This document shows positions 10,740 through 21,629 of a stretch of 64,000 nt of DNA, in pieces. The notes under the pieces are model-generated. The model was not told the DNA's origin, did no database searches, and was given only the letters and a program-made list of their open reading frames with translations. A program made the translations under genes and the position numbers. The stretch is taken from assembly GCA_037962975.1 (NCBI GenBank), contig CM075674.1, forward strand, positions 91,342,501 through 91,406,500, read 5' to 3'. Each line of letters opens with the position of its first letter. Within the stretch, counting starts at the first letter, position 1. The stretch comes from Clitoria ternatea. Taxonomy: Eukaryota > Streptophyta > Magnoliopsida > Fabales > Fabaceae.

Positions 10740-11580
10740 GACTGACTAAGTTGCCACTCGGTTCCGACTGAAGTTGGCTCGGGTTTGAGTGGGAGTACTC
10801 ACTCGGTGTTGACTGAAAATGTTTCACTTGGTTCTGACTGAAGAAACAACACTCGGAATTCTTTCAGTCGGGAGTATTCACTCGGAATTTCTTCAAAAGT
10901 GACACAGAAACTTCACTGCTTGAAGGATTTACTCAGATCCTTCCTTCTTTACACTCGGAAATTGGAATTTTGGCCATTTGCACTCGGAATGGATTGACAG
11001 AGAGCCTTCCACTCGGATTCACCTTCGATAAGGAAGCATTTTACTCGGAATTGACTCATCCTGAGTCATTTCACTCGGATTCTCTTCAACATGGCATAAT
11101 CCACTCGGATTTGGTTTTTTCTAAATCATCCCACTCGGATTCCCCCAACAGGATCCTATTCTACTCGGAAATGCTTCATTTTGACTCGGATTTGACCATT
11201 TTTAGGTCATTCCACTCGGTTTTGATTATTTCTGAGTTATCTTACTCGGATTTCTCTTCAACAGGGGCATTTTCTACTCGGATTTGATCCCTTCTGAGTA
11301 ATTTCACTCGGATTTGATCCGTTCTGAGTATTTTCACTCGGACTCACTAGTTTTTGGGCCATTCCACTCGGATTTTTGTTCAACAGGGGCATTTTCTACT
11401 CGGATTTGATCCTTCTTTAAGTTATTTCATTCGGATTCACTCCAATCTGAATCATTTCACTCGGATTTGCCTCCAACAGGTCTATATTCCACTCGGAAAT
11501 GCTTCCATCATAGTCATCTTGCTCGGATCTGACCATTTTTGAGTTATTCTATTCAAATTTGACCATTCTGAATTGGAATT
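10740..11580. repeat. ACTCGGATTT short-repeat cluster at outer end of LTR of A
   Basis: Roughly 30 irregular copies of ACTCGG(A/G)(A/T)TT spaced 20-45 bp, often followed by TTTCTGAGT-like words. The same sequence is present in the truncated LTR at 1-492. Confidence 0.85.
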
Positions 11581-11631
11581 AAGTATAAAAAGAATCATTC
11601 CACTTGGACCGGACCAAAAGAGGTGTTCACA

Positions 11632-12794
11632 AAAAGTAAGTGAAAAAAGCATGAAAAAAATAACTATAAAAGAAGAAAAGAAGACTAATAATATAGAAGA
11701 AAAAGAACATTTTTTTCATAAATGTATGTTGAAGGAAAATCTATGCGTCATCCTCTTAGGTAACCGTATTATAGGAAAAAAACAATAATCTCATGTAAAA
11801 TTAAAGCATGTTGTCAAATGAATTTAACATAACAAAACATAATTTTTGAAAAAAAAAACATAATATTTATCCTAAAAACAGAATTAGTAGCATCAATTCA
11901 TGCTAAAAAAGATTAAAGGCTAGAGAATTTAACATTAAAAAATAAAACACATTATTATTTTTTAAATTTATATCCTCTAACTTGATACTTTTTTAATTAA
12001 AAATTCATCACGTAATAAAGGTAATTAAAAACAAAGACTACAACTCAAAGAAAAGCATGCATATAAACCATTATAAAATCTCATTCAATGCATTTGTTAT
12101 AAAAGTATAATCCAATTATAAACCATTTGTTTCAACGACTCTATTTATTACCAAATAACATATATATATATATATTAACCAAACAATACTATTGAAATAA
12201 AGACATTCATATGAACCACTCAAACAAAAAAACCAACTTTAATAATCAGCATGAAAAGCAGTAAAATCAGTTAAATCAATAATTATAATGCATTATAACA
12301 AAAAAGACATTATAATATACAAAAATCTTAACAAAAAAATGTCCTTAAACCATATTCTTACATATTTAATTAAAAAATCTCACATGAAAGAAAAATTCAA
12401 CAAACAATAGCAACAGAAATATTCAAGTGGCGAATTTGTCACACTATAGGCTATAATAGTAAACATTCAATTCAATCATCTCGAATAAAGAGATGAATAT
12501 AATGCAAGGGAACCGTCTTTAGTTGAAAAAGTTAAAATTTAAACTAATACAAATTACAGAATAATATTGTGTAACATTCTACTGATTTAAACCAACAAAA
12601 GTTACTTTTTATTGTCATAGAACAAAAACTATGTATGACACATTTGACAGTGGAGAATACAGTGGTGTTGGAGACACATAAAGACGTAAAGGGGCAACAG
12701 AGTTTTGAAACATCTTCCAATCGCGACCAACAGTGACTACCAACAGAAGCTTCAATCGCGACCAACAACACTTCTAATCAAAAGACGCGTAGCG
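11632..12794. other. AT-rich intergenic flank
   Basis: No convincing gene. Contains an AT dinucleotide run near 12160 and a direct repeat CAATCGCGACCAACA (about 12718 and 12752). The minus-strand 75-codon frame at 12771-12544 has no recognisable features. The last five bases, TAGCG, are the left copy of a target duplication. Confidence 0.6.
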
Positions 12795-13414
12795 TGTAAC
12801 ATCTCATTTTCTACTCAAATAGAAAATAGATATTAATATACCTTTAATGAGAAATACTTACTATTAGTTAGTTTATTATTATTATTATTTTATGAAATTT
12901 TGGTATTTATATTTAATTATTTTGTTTTAAAAAATAAAATAATAATAATAATAAAATAAAAATATATATGTCTTTGAATGAGAATTTTAAAATGAACTAA
13001 TTAGTAGTCATTGATTAATGAAATTATCTTAAGAATTTTGAATATCTTTAATATTCACAACTTTTATTTTATGTTTTTATATTTATGTTTTTACATATTT
13101 ATGATTTAACTCTTATTAGAATTTTAAAATAAAATTTTGAAGAAATTAGACTATGGTTCTTTAGAACTTTTTGATCTACATAATATTTATGATTTTCTAG
13201 AATTTTTTGAAAATTTTAAAATATTTTAATAAAATAATATATTTTAAATAATTTTAAATTCATATAAAGTTACTTAAAATTAAAAATATTTACAAGAAAG
13301 TGAAGTTAAATTATAATAAAATTTTCTAAAATCCATTTCAAGTAGATTTATTCAAAAATGATCAGTTTGAGAAAAATATTGATTTTTACCAATCGTAAAA
13401 AAATAAAAAATGTA

Positions 13415-13438
13415 TACTAGTGGAAAAAATGGATATAA
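13415..13438 (+). repeat. Left terminal inverted repeat of CACTA element
   Basis: Reads TACTAGTGGAAAAAATGGAT..., two mismatches from the right end over 24 bp. One mismatch is the very first base (C to T), so the canonical CACTA terminus is lost at this end. Confidence 0.85.
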
Positions 13439-13439
13439 T

Positions 13440-13885
13440 CACGGTTAAAAATGGCCTTTAATCACGGTTAAAGAACCGTGGTTCTTGCAGCCGTGGTAGT
13501 AGATGAGGGCCTTTAACCACGATTAACAACCATGGTAATAAATTACATCTAACCACGGTTGTCGATTATAACCGTGAATATAACAGACAATTTATATTCA
13601 CGGTTATAGTAGAAACCGTGGATAAAGAGAATCTATATTCACGGTTGTTTAGCACAACCGTGAATATAAGTAGTAAAAAAAATTCACTTACAGACTATTT
13701 ATATTCACGGTTATAGTAGAAACCGTGGATAAAGAGAATCTATATTCACGGTTGTTTAGCACAACCGTGAATATAAGTAGTAAAAAAAATTCACTTACAG
13801 TCTATTTATAATCACGGTTATGGTAGTAACCATGGATAAATAGGGTCTATAATCACGGTTGTTACCATAACCGTGAATGAATACT
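13440..13885. repeat. Left subterminal palindromic repeats of CACTA element
   Basis: Many CACGGTT and AACCGTG words arranged as inverted pairs such as TTCACGGTTGT...ACAACCGTGAA. A 107-bp unit is duplicated (TTTATATTCACGG starting at 13591 and 13698). In characterised CACTA elements such subterminal motifs bind the TNPA-type protein. Confidence 0.9.
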
Positions 13886-14150
13886 CTGGTTTTTTTTAAT
13901 ATGGTTTCTGTTTTATTGTTTCTCAAACCTGCATTCAGACAACTAGCACAATATACAGTATCCCAGCATATCCAGCAACAAACCATATATAAAAAGAATG
14001 GTATATATATAGCAATTAATTTGATATGAATTCATAACAACCTAAAAAATGAAACTATATACAATTCAGATGAATGTAACCTAATAAAATGTAAACCCTA
14101 AAAATCCTACACTAGATACATATTTAAGAGAATAAAGATCCTATATCTAG
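13886..14150. other. Non-coding CACTA interior
   Basis: AT-rich sequence between the left subterminal repeats and the end of the second gene. Short minus-strand frames here lack family resemblance. Confidence 0.5.
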
Positions 14151-16407
14151 CTAAGTTCTTTTGCTGATTTCAATGAAGTATGAGGCCCATTGCTTTCTAA
14201 CATTATCTACAAGTGTCTTAGAGAAGTATGACCAGTCCTGGAAGTACTGCAAACAATGCACAAAATAATTAGAACAAAAGCTATATTTATTACATGAAAT
14301 TAGTGAAATTGTTAGAAAAGTAGTCCAAATGATGAGACTTACATCTGTCCATCCATCTACTAAATGTTGTTGGACGATGGTCAGCATGGTATGCATGACG
14401 TAATAGCCACACTTGAAAGTACCCTCCTGCTTGTAAGACTACAATGGACATAAAATATAGAATAAGTGAATTCGCAACTTAAAAAATATATATTGAAGAT
14501 TTGAATGAATAGGATTGACTTACTTTTGGGTGCACCCACACAACTTTTCTTCCGCTGGACTTAACTCCAAGCAGTCGATTGTATCCAACCACCGCCCTAC
14601 ATCAAATAAAACACAAGATAAGTTAGAATCGTATAGGTCCAAAAATAATGTAATCGAATTTGTACTTATTTTTTAGGGATTAACTTACCCGTCTACTATA
14701 CTTTTCAGGTCTTGTGGAACTGGCCGATGCATAGTATCAAAGTACAGAGCAAAATAAGCCCGGGGACAGATCACCACAAGCGTCCAGTGAGCGTTGCAGT
14801 TACCAGTGATAAGTGAGACTTCAAAATGCAAAAATTAATGACAATAATTATGGAATAGAATATTACCCTTTATGATAGGGGACCATGTATACGGCCTTCC
14901 CAGACTCAAACATCCAATTCTGGATGTATGCCTGAGTGTCCTGCATGGTGTTTCCTTGCTTCTGTATAAGAGAGGGCTCTAAGAAACCATAAGTTCCTTG
15001 GAAACCCAAGTCCACACATAGTTTTGTCAGAAACCTAAACAAGTTGAGACATGGTTAGCGACAAATAACTTGTATAATGAAAAAATTAGACAAAAAATGA
15101 TATACTTACAGCTCCCACAGCTGAATGATGGAGATGTTCAGCATCGACGTCCCCGAAATAATCTCACACATGTCAGAATGTGTAATGTAAAGTGGTACTG
15201 CACTTGGATGGCCGAACACTAGTGGCTCCCATGGGACCTGAACAGTCTCCTCTCCTTGCTCATACCCGATGCGCCATAGCATCCGGATGGGATCGTCGGC
15301 TAGGTCTGGCCTCTTCAATGGCTGTTCCTGTTGAACAATTGACAACCATCATAGTTTGTACCATATTTGACAATATAACAAAATTAGTTAGTGTTTAAGG
15401 TGTTTACCTGTCCAGGGGCAACCGTCAGAAGTTTGTTGGGCCACATCAGAAAGTGGCCCACCGCCTGACCGACGATCTTCACCTCTGGAGTTGCCACTGG
15501 CACAGCAGCATCCTCCTCGAGGACGAGCACAACAGAGACCCTGGACATACCATCAGGTAATGTCTGATGGTGAATCACAGGGCCTAAGTTGTAGACCATG
15601 CCAGTGGCAACTGGCTCCTCCGACCCGTCAATGAACAGGTCACATTGACGGGTATCTGGTGGCTCGACCCCATCATCGTCAGGGTCAACTGCAGCGCACG
15701 ACCCCTTAGTGCTTACCCCCCGTACCTACATATTTACACATCAAGCAAAAGTTATTCAACAATGAAAGAAAGTGATTACAAACAATAAAACTGAGGAAAT
15801 TGAATAAGGAATCTAACCTGTGGGTCGCTAGCTGGTGTAGTAGTCTCCTGGTGGTGGCTGAGTGAGGCCTTCATCTCCTCCCTGAATCGGGCCATCTCCT
15901 GGTGGAGCTTAGATATCTCCTTCTGATACTCAGCCTTCACAACAGCCACCTTCTGCTCCACTAACTTCTCAAAGGAGGGGGTGGGGTCGGGAGCACCGTA
16001 ATAGCTGTGGAGGCCTGTGAAATGTGAATGATTAGCCTATAATTATTTAACAGATAACAAAATGAAAGGATACAGTTATTTACAACTTACCTACACCTCG
16101 ACCAACAGCACGCACTCTTCCTAGGTGCTCTGGCCTACCGATAGCGGTAGTCAAAATATCCTGCCTACCATGGGCTACGAAAGACCTTTGGGTTGATTGC
16201 TCAACCAAGGAATCCTGAAACCAAACAAGTTAGTATTCACTTCCTTCACGTAAACCAAAAAACAGACACTGATACAAGGGGAATACTTACTATCCATGAG
16301 GCGACCTCCTGAGCTTGTGAGGAAGTGTATTCCCCAGTCTTCTTGATCCTGGCCAGCTTCCATTTGTCGTGGCGTGTAGGTGGGGAAGGTGGATCCACAC
16401 TAAATCC
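14151..16407 (-). CDS. CACTA second gene (TNPA/Ptta-like) with C-terminal Ulp1-like (C48) protease domain, about 10 exons
   Basis: Exons inferred from frame continuity and GT/AG borders: about 16407-16291, 16214-16091, 16014-15818, 15725-15408, 15327-15110, 15034-14867, 14796-14689, 14596-14524, 14438-14343, 14246-14151 (TAG stop). The start resembles En/Spm-type proteins (PPSPPTRHDKWKLARIKK, ASWIDSLVEQS, GRQDIL, AIGRPEHLGRVRA). Then come a coiled coil (about 15970-15850) and a VGQAVGHFLMWP region. The C-terminal part has AHWTLVVICP, YFDTMHRP and QEGTFKCGYYVMH, which supply the His, Asp, Gln and Cys of a Ulp1/C48 protease. Known families: some plant CACTA elements carry such domains, with unclear role. 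Oddities: the 5' end abuts a truncated TNPD, and the acceptor before the exon carrying His reads CTG instead of CAG. It may therefore be a pseudogene despite open exons. Confidence 0.7.
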
Positions 16408-16419
16408 ACAATACCGTTG

Positions 16420-18752
16420 GAATACCAATGCTTGTAGCATGTGACATGTATTCAGTGCAAAACTCAATTGCTTCCTCTGCAATATATCTTTCCACAATTG
16501 AAGCTTCGAGACGACGCTGGTTCTTCATATACCCTTTCAATATCTTTATATATCGCTCAACGGGATACATCCACTATAAGAACACTGGACCATACAAACG
16601 TACCTCTCTCACCAAATGGATGATTAAGTGGACCATTATGTCAAAAAAAGAGGGTGGGAAATACATTTCAAGCTGACATAATATAAGTGATGCCTCCTGT
16701 TCCAACACATCCAATTCGCCGGGCACGATTACCTTACAACATATGGCATTGAAAAACAATACACAACCTTGTTATGACATTTCTCACATTTTTAGGAAGA
16801 ATGTCACGAATGGCGATAGGCAGAAACTGTTGCATCAACATGTGACAATCGTGAGACTTCAACCCAACTAACTTCAAATCTTTCATGGAAACACAAGAGT
16901 TGATGTTGGAGCCATAACCAGACGGAACTTTCACACTTCATAACGATTCACACAGACTTTGCTTTTCCTTTCTGGACAACGTATGACATGCTGGGGGTAA
17001 ATATGTTCTTTTGCCCTTTGATTGTGGATGCAAATCCTGACGTATACCCATCAACTCTAAGTCCATACGCGAGTTTAGGCCATCCTTAGTCTTCCCGGGT
17101 ATGTTTAAGAGTGTACCAACTAAACTGTCGCACATATTTTTCTCCACATGCATTACATCAATGCAGTGTCTTACATCAAGCTCCCTCCAATATGGAAGGT
17201 CAAAAAACACTGACTTTTTCTTCCAGTTGTTTTGTGTCAGGTGCTGTTTTTCACACTTACCAAAGTGCACGTTGACGTCTTTAACCTTTTCATATGCCTG
17301 GCGACCAGATAGTGGTGGAGGAGCCATTTCAAAATCTTGGGCACCGTTAAACGACTTCTTTAACCTCCGAAACGGATGATTCGCTTTAAGAAACCTTCGA
17401 TGTCGAAGATAAACATTTTTCCTACCATGATGCAACTGCACAGAACTAGTCCCCTCCTCACATACTGGACAAGCTTTATGACCCTTCACGTTGTACCCGG
17501 ATAAGTTACCATATGCTGGAAAGTCATTGATCGTGCAAAATAGCATGGCACGCAATTTGAATGACTGCCCGGTAAACTCGTCAAACATATCAACACCGTC
17601 TTCCCACAACCTTTTGAGGTCTTCAACCAATGGAGTTAAATATACATCAATCTCATTCCCCGGTTGTCGTGGACCAGAAATCATCATCGATAACATGACA
17701 TATTTCCGCTTCATGCACAACCAGGGCGGCAAGTTGTAAACAAACAACAAAACAGGCCACGAACTATGGTTTGTGCTCAGGTTCCCAAATGGGTTCATGC
17801 CGTCTGTGGCTAGTGCAAGCCTAACATTTCTTGGTAGATGGGCAAATTCTGGAAAAATCGTATCCATTTTCTTCTATTGTGATCCATCAGCAGGATGCCT
17901 TAGTAGTCCATCAACAACCCTTTTATCAGCATGCCATCTCATAAGTTTTGCATTATCTGCATTGGCAAACAGACGCTTTAGTCTTGGAACTATAGGCAGA
18001 TACCACAACACCTTTGCAGGAGACCTTTTAGTGCATACCTCATCAGAATCCACCTCTTTCTTCCTATACCGTGACACCCCACACCTAGGTCATCGATGCA
18101 GCATTTCTAACTCACCCCGGAATAATACATAATCATTTGGGCATGCATGTATTTTCTCATACTCTAAACCCATAGGACATAACACCTTTTTGGCCTTATA
18201 GTTACGATTCGGCAAGATATTTCCAGCTGGGAGCATTTCTTTCAACAACTTCAGTAAGTCAGTGAAACTTTTATCTGTCCACCCGTTTATGGCCTTCAAA
18301 TTAAACAATCACAAAACTGCTGGTAACCTCGTGAAATTGACGCAGTTTGGATACAACGGCTGCTCAGAGTCCTCACACAAAGTCGTATATACATGAGCTT
18401 TCTTAAAACCTTCTACCCCCACATCACGGATCATATCCTCGAGTCGGTCATCCATGTCGAGATCGGTGTCATGCATCGAGCTTCGATTTTTAGTTTGAGA
18501 GTTTTTACTTGGCACCACCATATCTTCACCATGCCATATCCAACGCGTATAACTACACAGAAAACTGTCACACAGTAGATGTTCTCATACCTCTTCCAAG
18601 TCTACCTGACACAGGTTCAAGCATTTAACACAAGGGCAAAAATACTTTCCATTCACCTCCACTGCATTCCTCGCTACGAATTCTATAAATGATTCAAGTC
18701 CCCCCTCGTACTCTAGATTTAGGCGTGATGCAGTTATCCAACTCCGATCCAT
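16420..18752 (-). pseudogene. tnpD: CACTA TNPD-like transposase (Transposase-associated + Tnp2), broken
   Basis: The transposase that would cut and rejoin the element ends. ATG at 18750-18752 opens MDRSWI...LEYEGGL with FCPCVKCLN, the transposase-associated zinc region. WIWHGE follows. The Tnp2 core lies at 17867-16938 (LALATDGMNPFG, SSWPVLLFVYNLPPWLCM, KYVMLSMMISGPRQPGNEID, CTINDFPAYGNLSGYNVKGH, CPVCEE, HCIDVMHVEKN). A DUF4218-like part follows (MKDLKLVGLKSHDCH, FFPPSFFDIMVHL, YPVERYIKILKGY). In-frame stops lie near 18593, 18307, 18087 and 17871, and a frameshift lies near 16750. The coding sense ends around 16420, where the next gene begins abruptly, so the C-terminus is lost. I see no intron between the early blocks. 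Confidence 0.85.
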
Positions 18753-18825
18753 GCCAACTGTTTACAAGGTGCTATGATCAACCTCACTTTTTCTTTAAAG
18801 ATGGTGGTCCTATACCCATTCAGGA

Positions 18826-19076
18826 TGACAATTGTTTTTATACGTCATTCATATATACAGGTTAGGAGTTATTTTAAAATTTGATGAAATTTCGGCAGCA
18901 TTTCGCATTGGTCTCTAAGTACACAAAATGAGAGTGGTCAAATCAAATTCAACCACAACCAAATATGCACCCAGAGAACAACACAAAATGCAAGTTACCA
19001 AAAGTTTATCAAATTTTAAAATAACTCCTAACTTGTACATACTAACAATGACGTATAAAAAATAATTGTTCATCCC
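18826..19076. repeat. Long imperfect inverted repeat upstream of TNPD start
   Basis: Arms of about 65-75 bp (18826-18893 and 19005-19076) are inverted copies. For example, GGTTAGGAGTTATTTTAAAA on the left is mirrored by TTTTAAAATAACTCCTAACTT on the right, and both arms hold TATACGTCATT. The loop is about 110 bp. It sits just upstream of the TNPD start, where a promoter or 5' leader would be. Confidence 0.85.
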
Positions 19077-19079
19077 AAA

Positions 19080-20655
19080 CTGTCCAAACGGACAATTCAA
19101 GATTCAACACAAACGATGACATTAATTAATTTAATGACCATTTGTGTCAAATCTCAAACGGGGAACTACGGTTCACTCATGCACAGTAACTTTTATACTA
19201 ATTAACAACCACACATATACAACAGCAATAAAAATAACATATAAGAGCAACCAACAACAACAGAACAAAGGTTAATTTGGTCCCGCATTGAACCATGATC
19301 AACATTCAGTGGTCACGGCAGGGACCAAGTATTGTTGCGGGGGTAGATTAGTCATACCAAATGAACAATAATGTTAATTTTAATACTTAACTAACAAAAT
19401 AAATGGGTCAATCCCTCCCTAATTGAAATATTCGTTTGGTTTGTGTAAAATAAAAAAACATTACAACATGTAATTGTTTCGAATATATTTTTACTAAATT
19501 ATATAATAATATAGAAGTTATAAATGTTATTTTTAAGTATTAATTGCAGTGGATAAACAACTAATGTAATTTTTTTATAAGAACCAAATTGATGTATATT
19601 TAAATAGATCAAATTCAATACTAGAAGATATGATATGTTTCTCTTATAATGGAGACTGATCTATATCATACATAATATGAAAACAATTTAAATATTCTGT
19701 GTTTTTAATGGGAAGTGCATAAGTGCGAAGTTGGGAGAATGACTAAGCAATTAGCGAACAGTAAATTACATATTGCAGCCAAATAACCCCTTTTGTTTTT
19801 GGTAATCAGTGAAATATCCTTTACAGGCTTATGTAATGTTGAATATTTTATTAGATGGTTTGTGTTTGATGATCATCAAATATAACAGCAACTCTTGCAT
19901 CATAAAATATATATAATTTGGCAGCAACTGTGACAACTCAACAGGACACTTGTTCTCAAGATAATTTGCAACGTTGGCTATTGAATGATGCACTTTGTTA
20001 TGAACATCCAAACTGCTAGAATGATTCTGCTATAAAGTTATCTTCCTTTATAAATCAATTTACCCATTCTTGGAATCTCTCAAAAGTCTGTCAAATTTTA
20101 CCATAACATAACTAGTTACCTACCCTCCAAACCCCTATTAGGATCACTACAAGCACGAATCGTTTAAGGTGGCCCTACACTAAAGAAAGGGAGTATACAG
20201 TGAAGTCTGGTTACAAAGCTATTCAAAATGACAATCCAAAAACAGCATGCGTTCTCACACTCTCATCCCAACAACAGAAGCATTATTAACATACCAAACA
20301 GGGATCAATAAAAATAATGACGAGCAAAAATAGGGAACTTACAAAACAATGCAGCACCACTGGGACAAGCACAAAGCACACTGGGACAAGAATCGAGCAA
20401 GAAGAAGGCAACAACAGCAACGACCACACTGGGACAGATGGGGAAGATGAGAAACAGCTCGAGTAAAGAAGGAGAAAGTGGAAAACCAAAAAATAGGGAC
20501 GACTTACCAGACAGGGACGACTTAACAGCTCGAGTGAAGAAGGAAGTGAACGGAGAAGCCTACGACCAGGAAAGAGGAGGACGAGGAAGAAAACGACAAC
20601 CAGCGCGAAAGAAGAAGAGAAAGTGAAAAAAGGATGAAAGGCGCGGCTTTTGAAG
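19080..20655. other. CACTA interior between TNPD and right subterminal repeats
   Basis: Mostly AT-rich, no recognisable gene. Bases 20400-20640 are purine-rich (GAAGAAGG-type). Short frames on both strands in this stretch look like low-complexity artefacts. Confidence 0.55.
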
Positions 20656-20664
20656 TTTCAGAAA

Positions 20665-21100
20665 GGATGTATATTCACGGTTCCCCTTAAAACCGTGAAT
20701 ATATTACACATATATTCACGGTTGAACAAACAACTGTGGATAAATGTTAACTCTATCACCACAGTTACTACCCCAATCGTCGATAAATATTAAATCTATA
20801 ATCACAGTTATATATACAACCGTGGACATACAGTACCCAGTGATTAAAACCTAAAACTTGAACTATATATCCACGGTTGGAAATACAACCGTGATTATAG
20901 ACATCAATATATATCCACGGTTAACATCATAACCCTGATCATACCCATGAATATATAGTCACGGTTGTGCACACAACCGTGGATATATATTTCAGGTAGT
21001 ATATATCCACGGTTGACTTCTCAACCATAAATATATATTGATGGATACGATCACAGTTATGATGTTAACCGTGGATATATAGTTTTCTCTGATTATAACG
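20665..21100. repeat. Right subterminal palindromic repeats of CACTA element
   Basis: At least eight ATATCCACGGTT or ATATTCACGGTT words, each paired with AACCGTG(A/G)ATAT, matching the family at the left end. Several pairs are mutated in the CG dinucleotide. Confidence 0.9.
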
Positions 21101-21178
21101 TTTACCTTATAATTTCAAAAATGCCACTGCGCATGTTTTTATCACTGATCCTCTTCAACCCGTGAATATATCCCGTTG

Positions 21179-21202
21179 TTATATCCATTTTTCCCACTAG
21201 TG
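21179..21202 (-). repeat. Right terminal inverted repeat of CACTA element
   Basis: Inverse reading begins CACTAGTGGGAAAAATGGAT. The GTA duplication follows at 21203-21205. This end keeps the canonical CACTA. Confidence 0.9.
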
Positions 21203-21629
21203 GTACCAATAAATTTTTATTAATAGAAAATTTTAGATTTTTAAAATTTAAACTTTATATTACTTATTATAAAATTAGTGAAAACTGATATAATATCGTT
21301 AAATTTTGAAAAGGACTAATTTTGAATATTTAAAATATACCAAGTGAATGGTTACTATTTGGCTTAATAATTCAGCCGACATTCACTATGCAAAACACCG
21401 TGCATGAACGAAAATTTCAAACTTGCATAGTAACCAGAAACGAAAATTTCAAAAATTACATAATACTTTTATAATAAAATATTCAAATGCATAGTGAATT
21501 TTTCTGCCATAAATACCGAAGGATTTCTGAAGGAAAAATCACAATTCAGTTTAAATTTTTTAATATAGTAGTGTTAGAGAGATAGTGATGGGAGTAAGAG
21601 AGAGAAATAAAATTTTTGGAAGGAGGTTC
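21203..21629. other. Middle segment of the 12795-34267 LTR-like element
   Basis: AT-rich, no gene. It lies between the CACTA right end and the Sirevirus left end. GGTTC at 21625-21629 is the left copy of the Sirevirus target duplication. Confidence 0.6.

Larger units (their letters stand above)
1..11631 (-). mobile_element. Tat/Ogre-like Ty3 LTR retrotransposon A, gag-only derivative (3' LTR truncated by window)
   Basis: The first 492 bases of the window match 11140-11631 without gaps (six substitutions by my count), so they are the two ends of a pair of LTRs. The element reads on the minus strand. The 5' LTR is 8312-11631, a primer binding site lies just inside it at 8291-8309, gag follows at 7151-5051, and a purine-rich tract abuts the 3' LTR at 493-516. 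Both LTR ends have TG...CA. The internal region is about 7.8 kb but holds only gag and short remnants. Comparison with element B in the same window shows that protease, RT, RNase H and integrase have been removed, while the 3' untranslated blocks are kept. The gag type and the primer binding site fit the Tat/Ogre lineage. The family name is not determined. Confidence 0.85.
8312..11631 (-). repeat. 5' LTR of element A (3320 bp)
   Basis: Begins TG at 8312 and ends CA at 11630-11631 on the plus strand. The inner end sits next to the primer binding site, and the outer end is matched by the partial LTR at 1-492. The LTR is unusually rich in ACTCGG/CCGAGT words. It contains GGACGTC-type motifs near 8665, 8790 and 8870, a TATA box near 9940 and a 102-bp tandem repeat. 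The base just outside (11632-11636) is AAAAG, the candidate target duplication, whose partner lies outside the window. Confidence 0.9.
13415..21202 (-). mobile_element. CACTA (En/Spm superfamily) DNA transposon, 7788 bp
   Basis: Terminal inverted repeats of about 24 bp (CACTAGTGGGAAAAATGGAT at the right end in inverse orientation, TACTAGTGG... at the left) are flanked by the 3-bp duplication GTA at 13412-13414 and 21203-21205. Both subterminal regions carry many CACGGTT/AACCGTG palindromes. Inside, on the minus strand, are a TNPD-like transposase (broken) and a second gene ending in a Ulp1-like domain. It lies inside the LTR-like element 12795-34267. Confidence 0.93.

Noticed and set aside
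12544..12771. 75-codon minus-strand frame in the left flank
   Set aside because: No family resemblance and no splice or start support. It sits in AT-rich DNA with a direct repeat.
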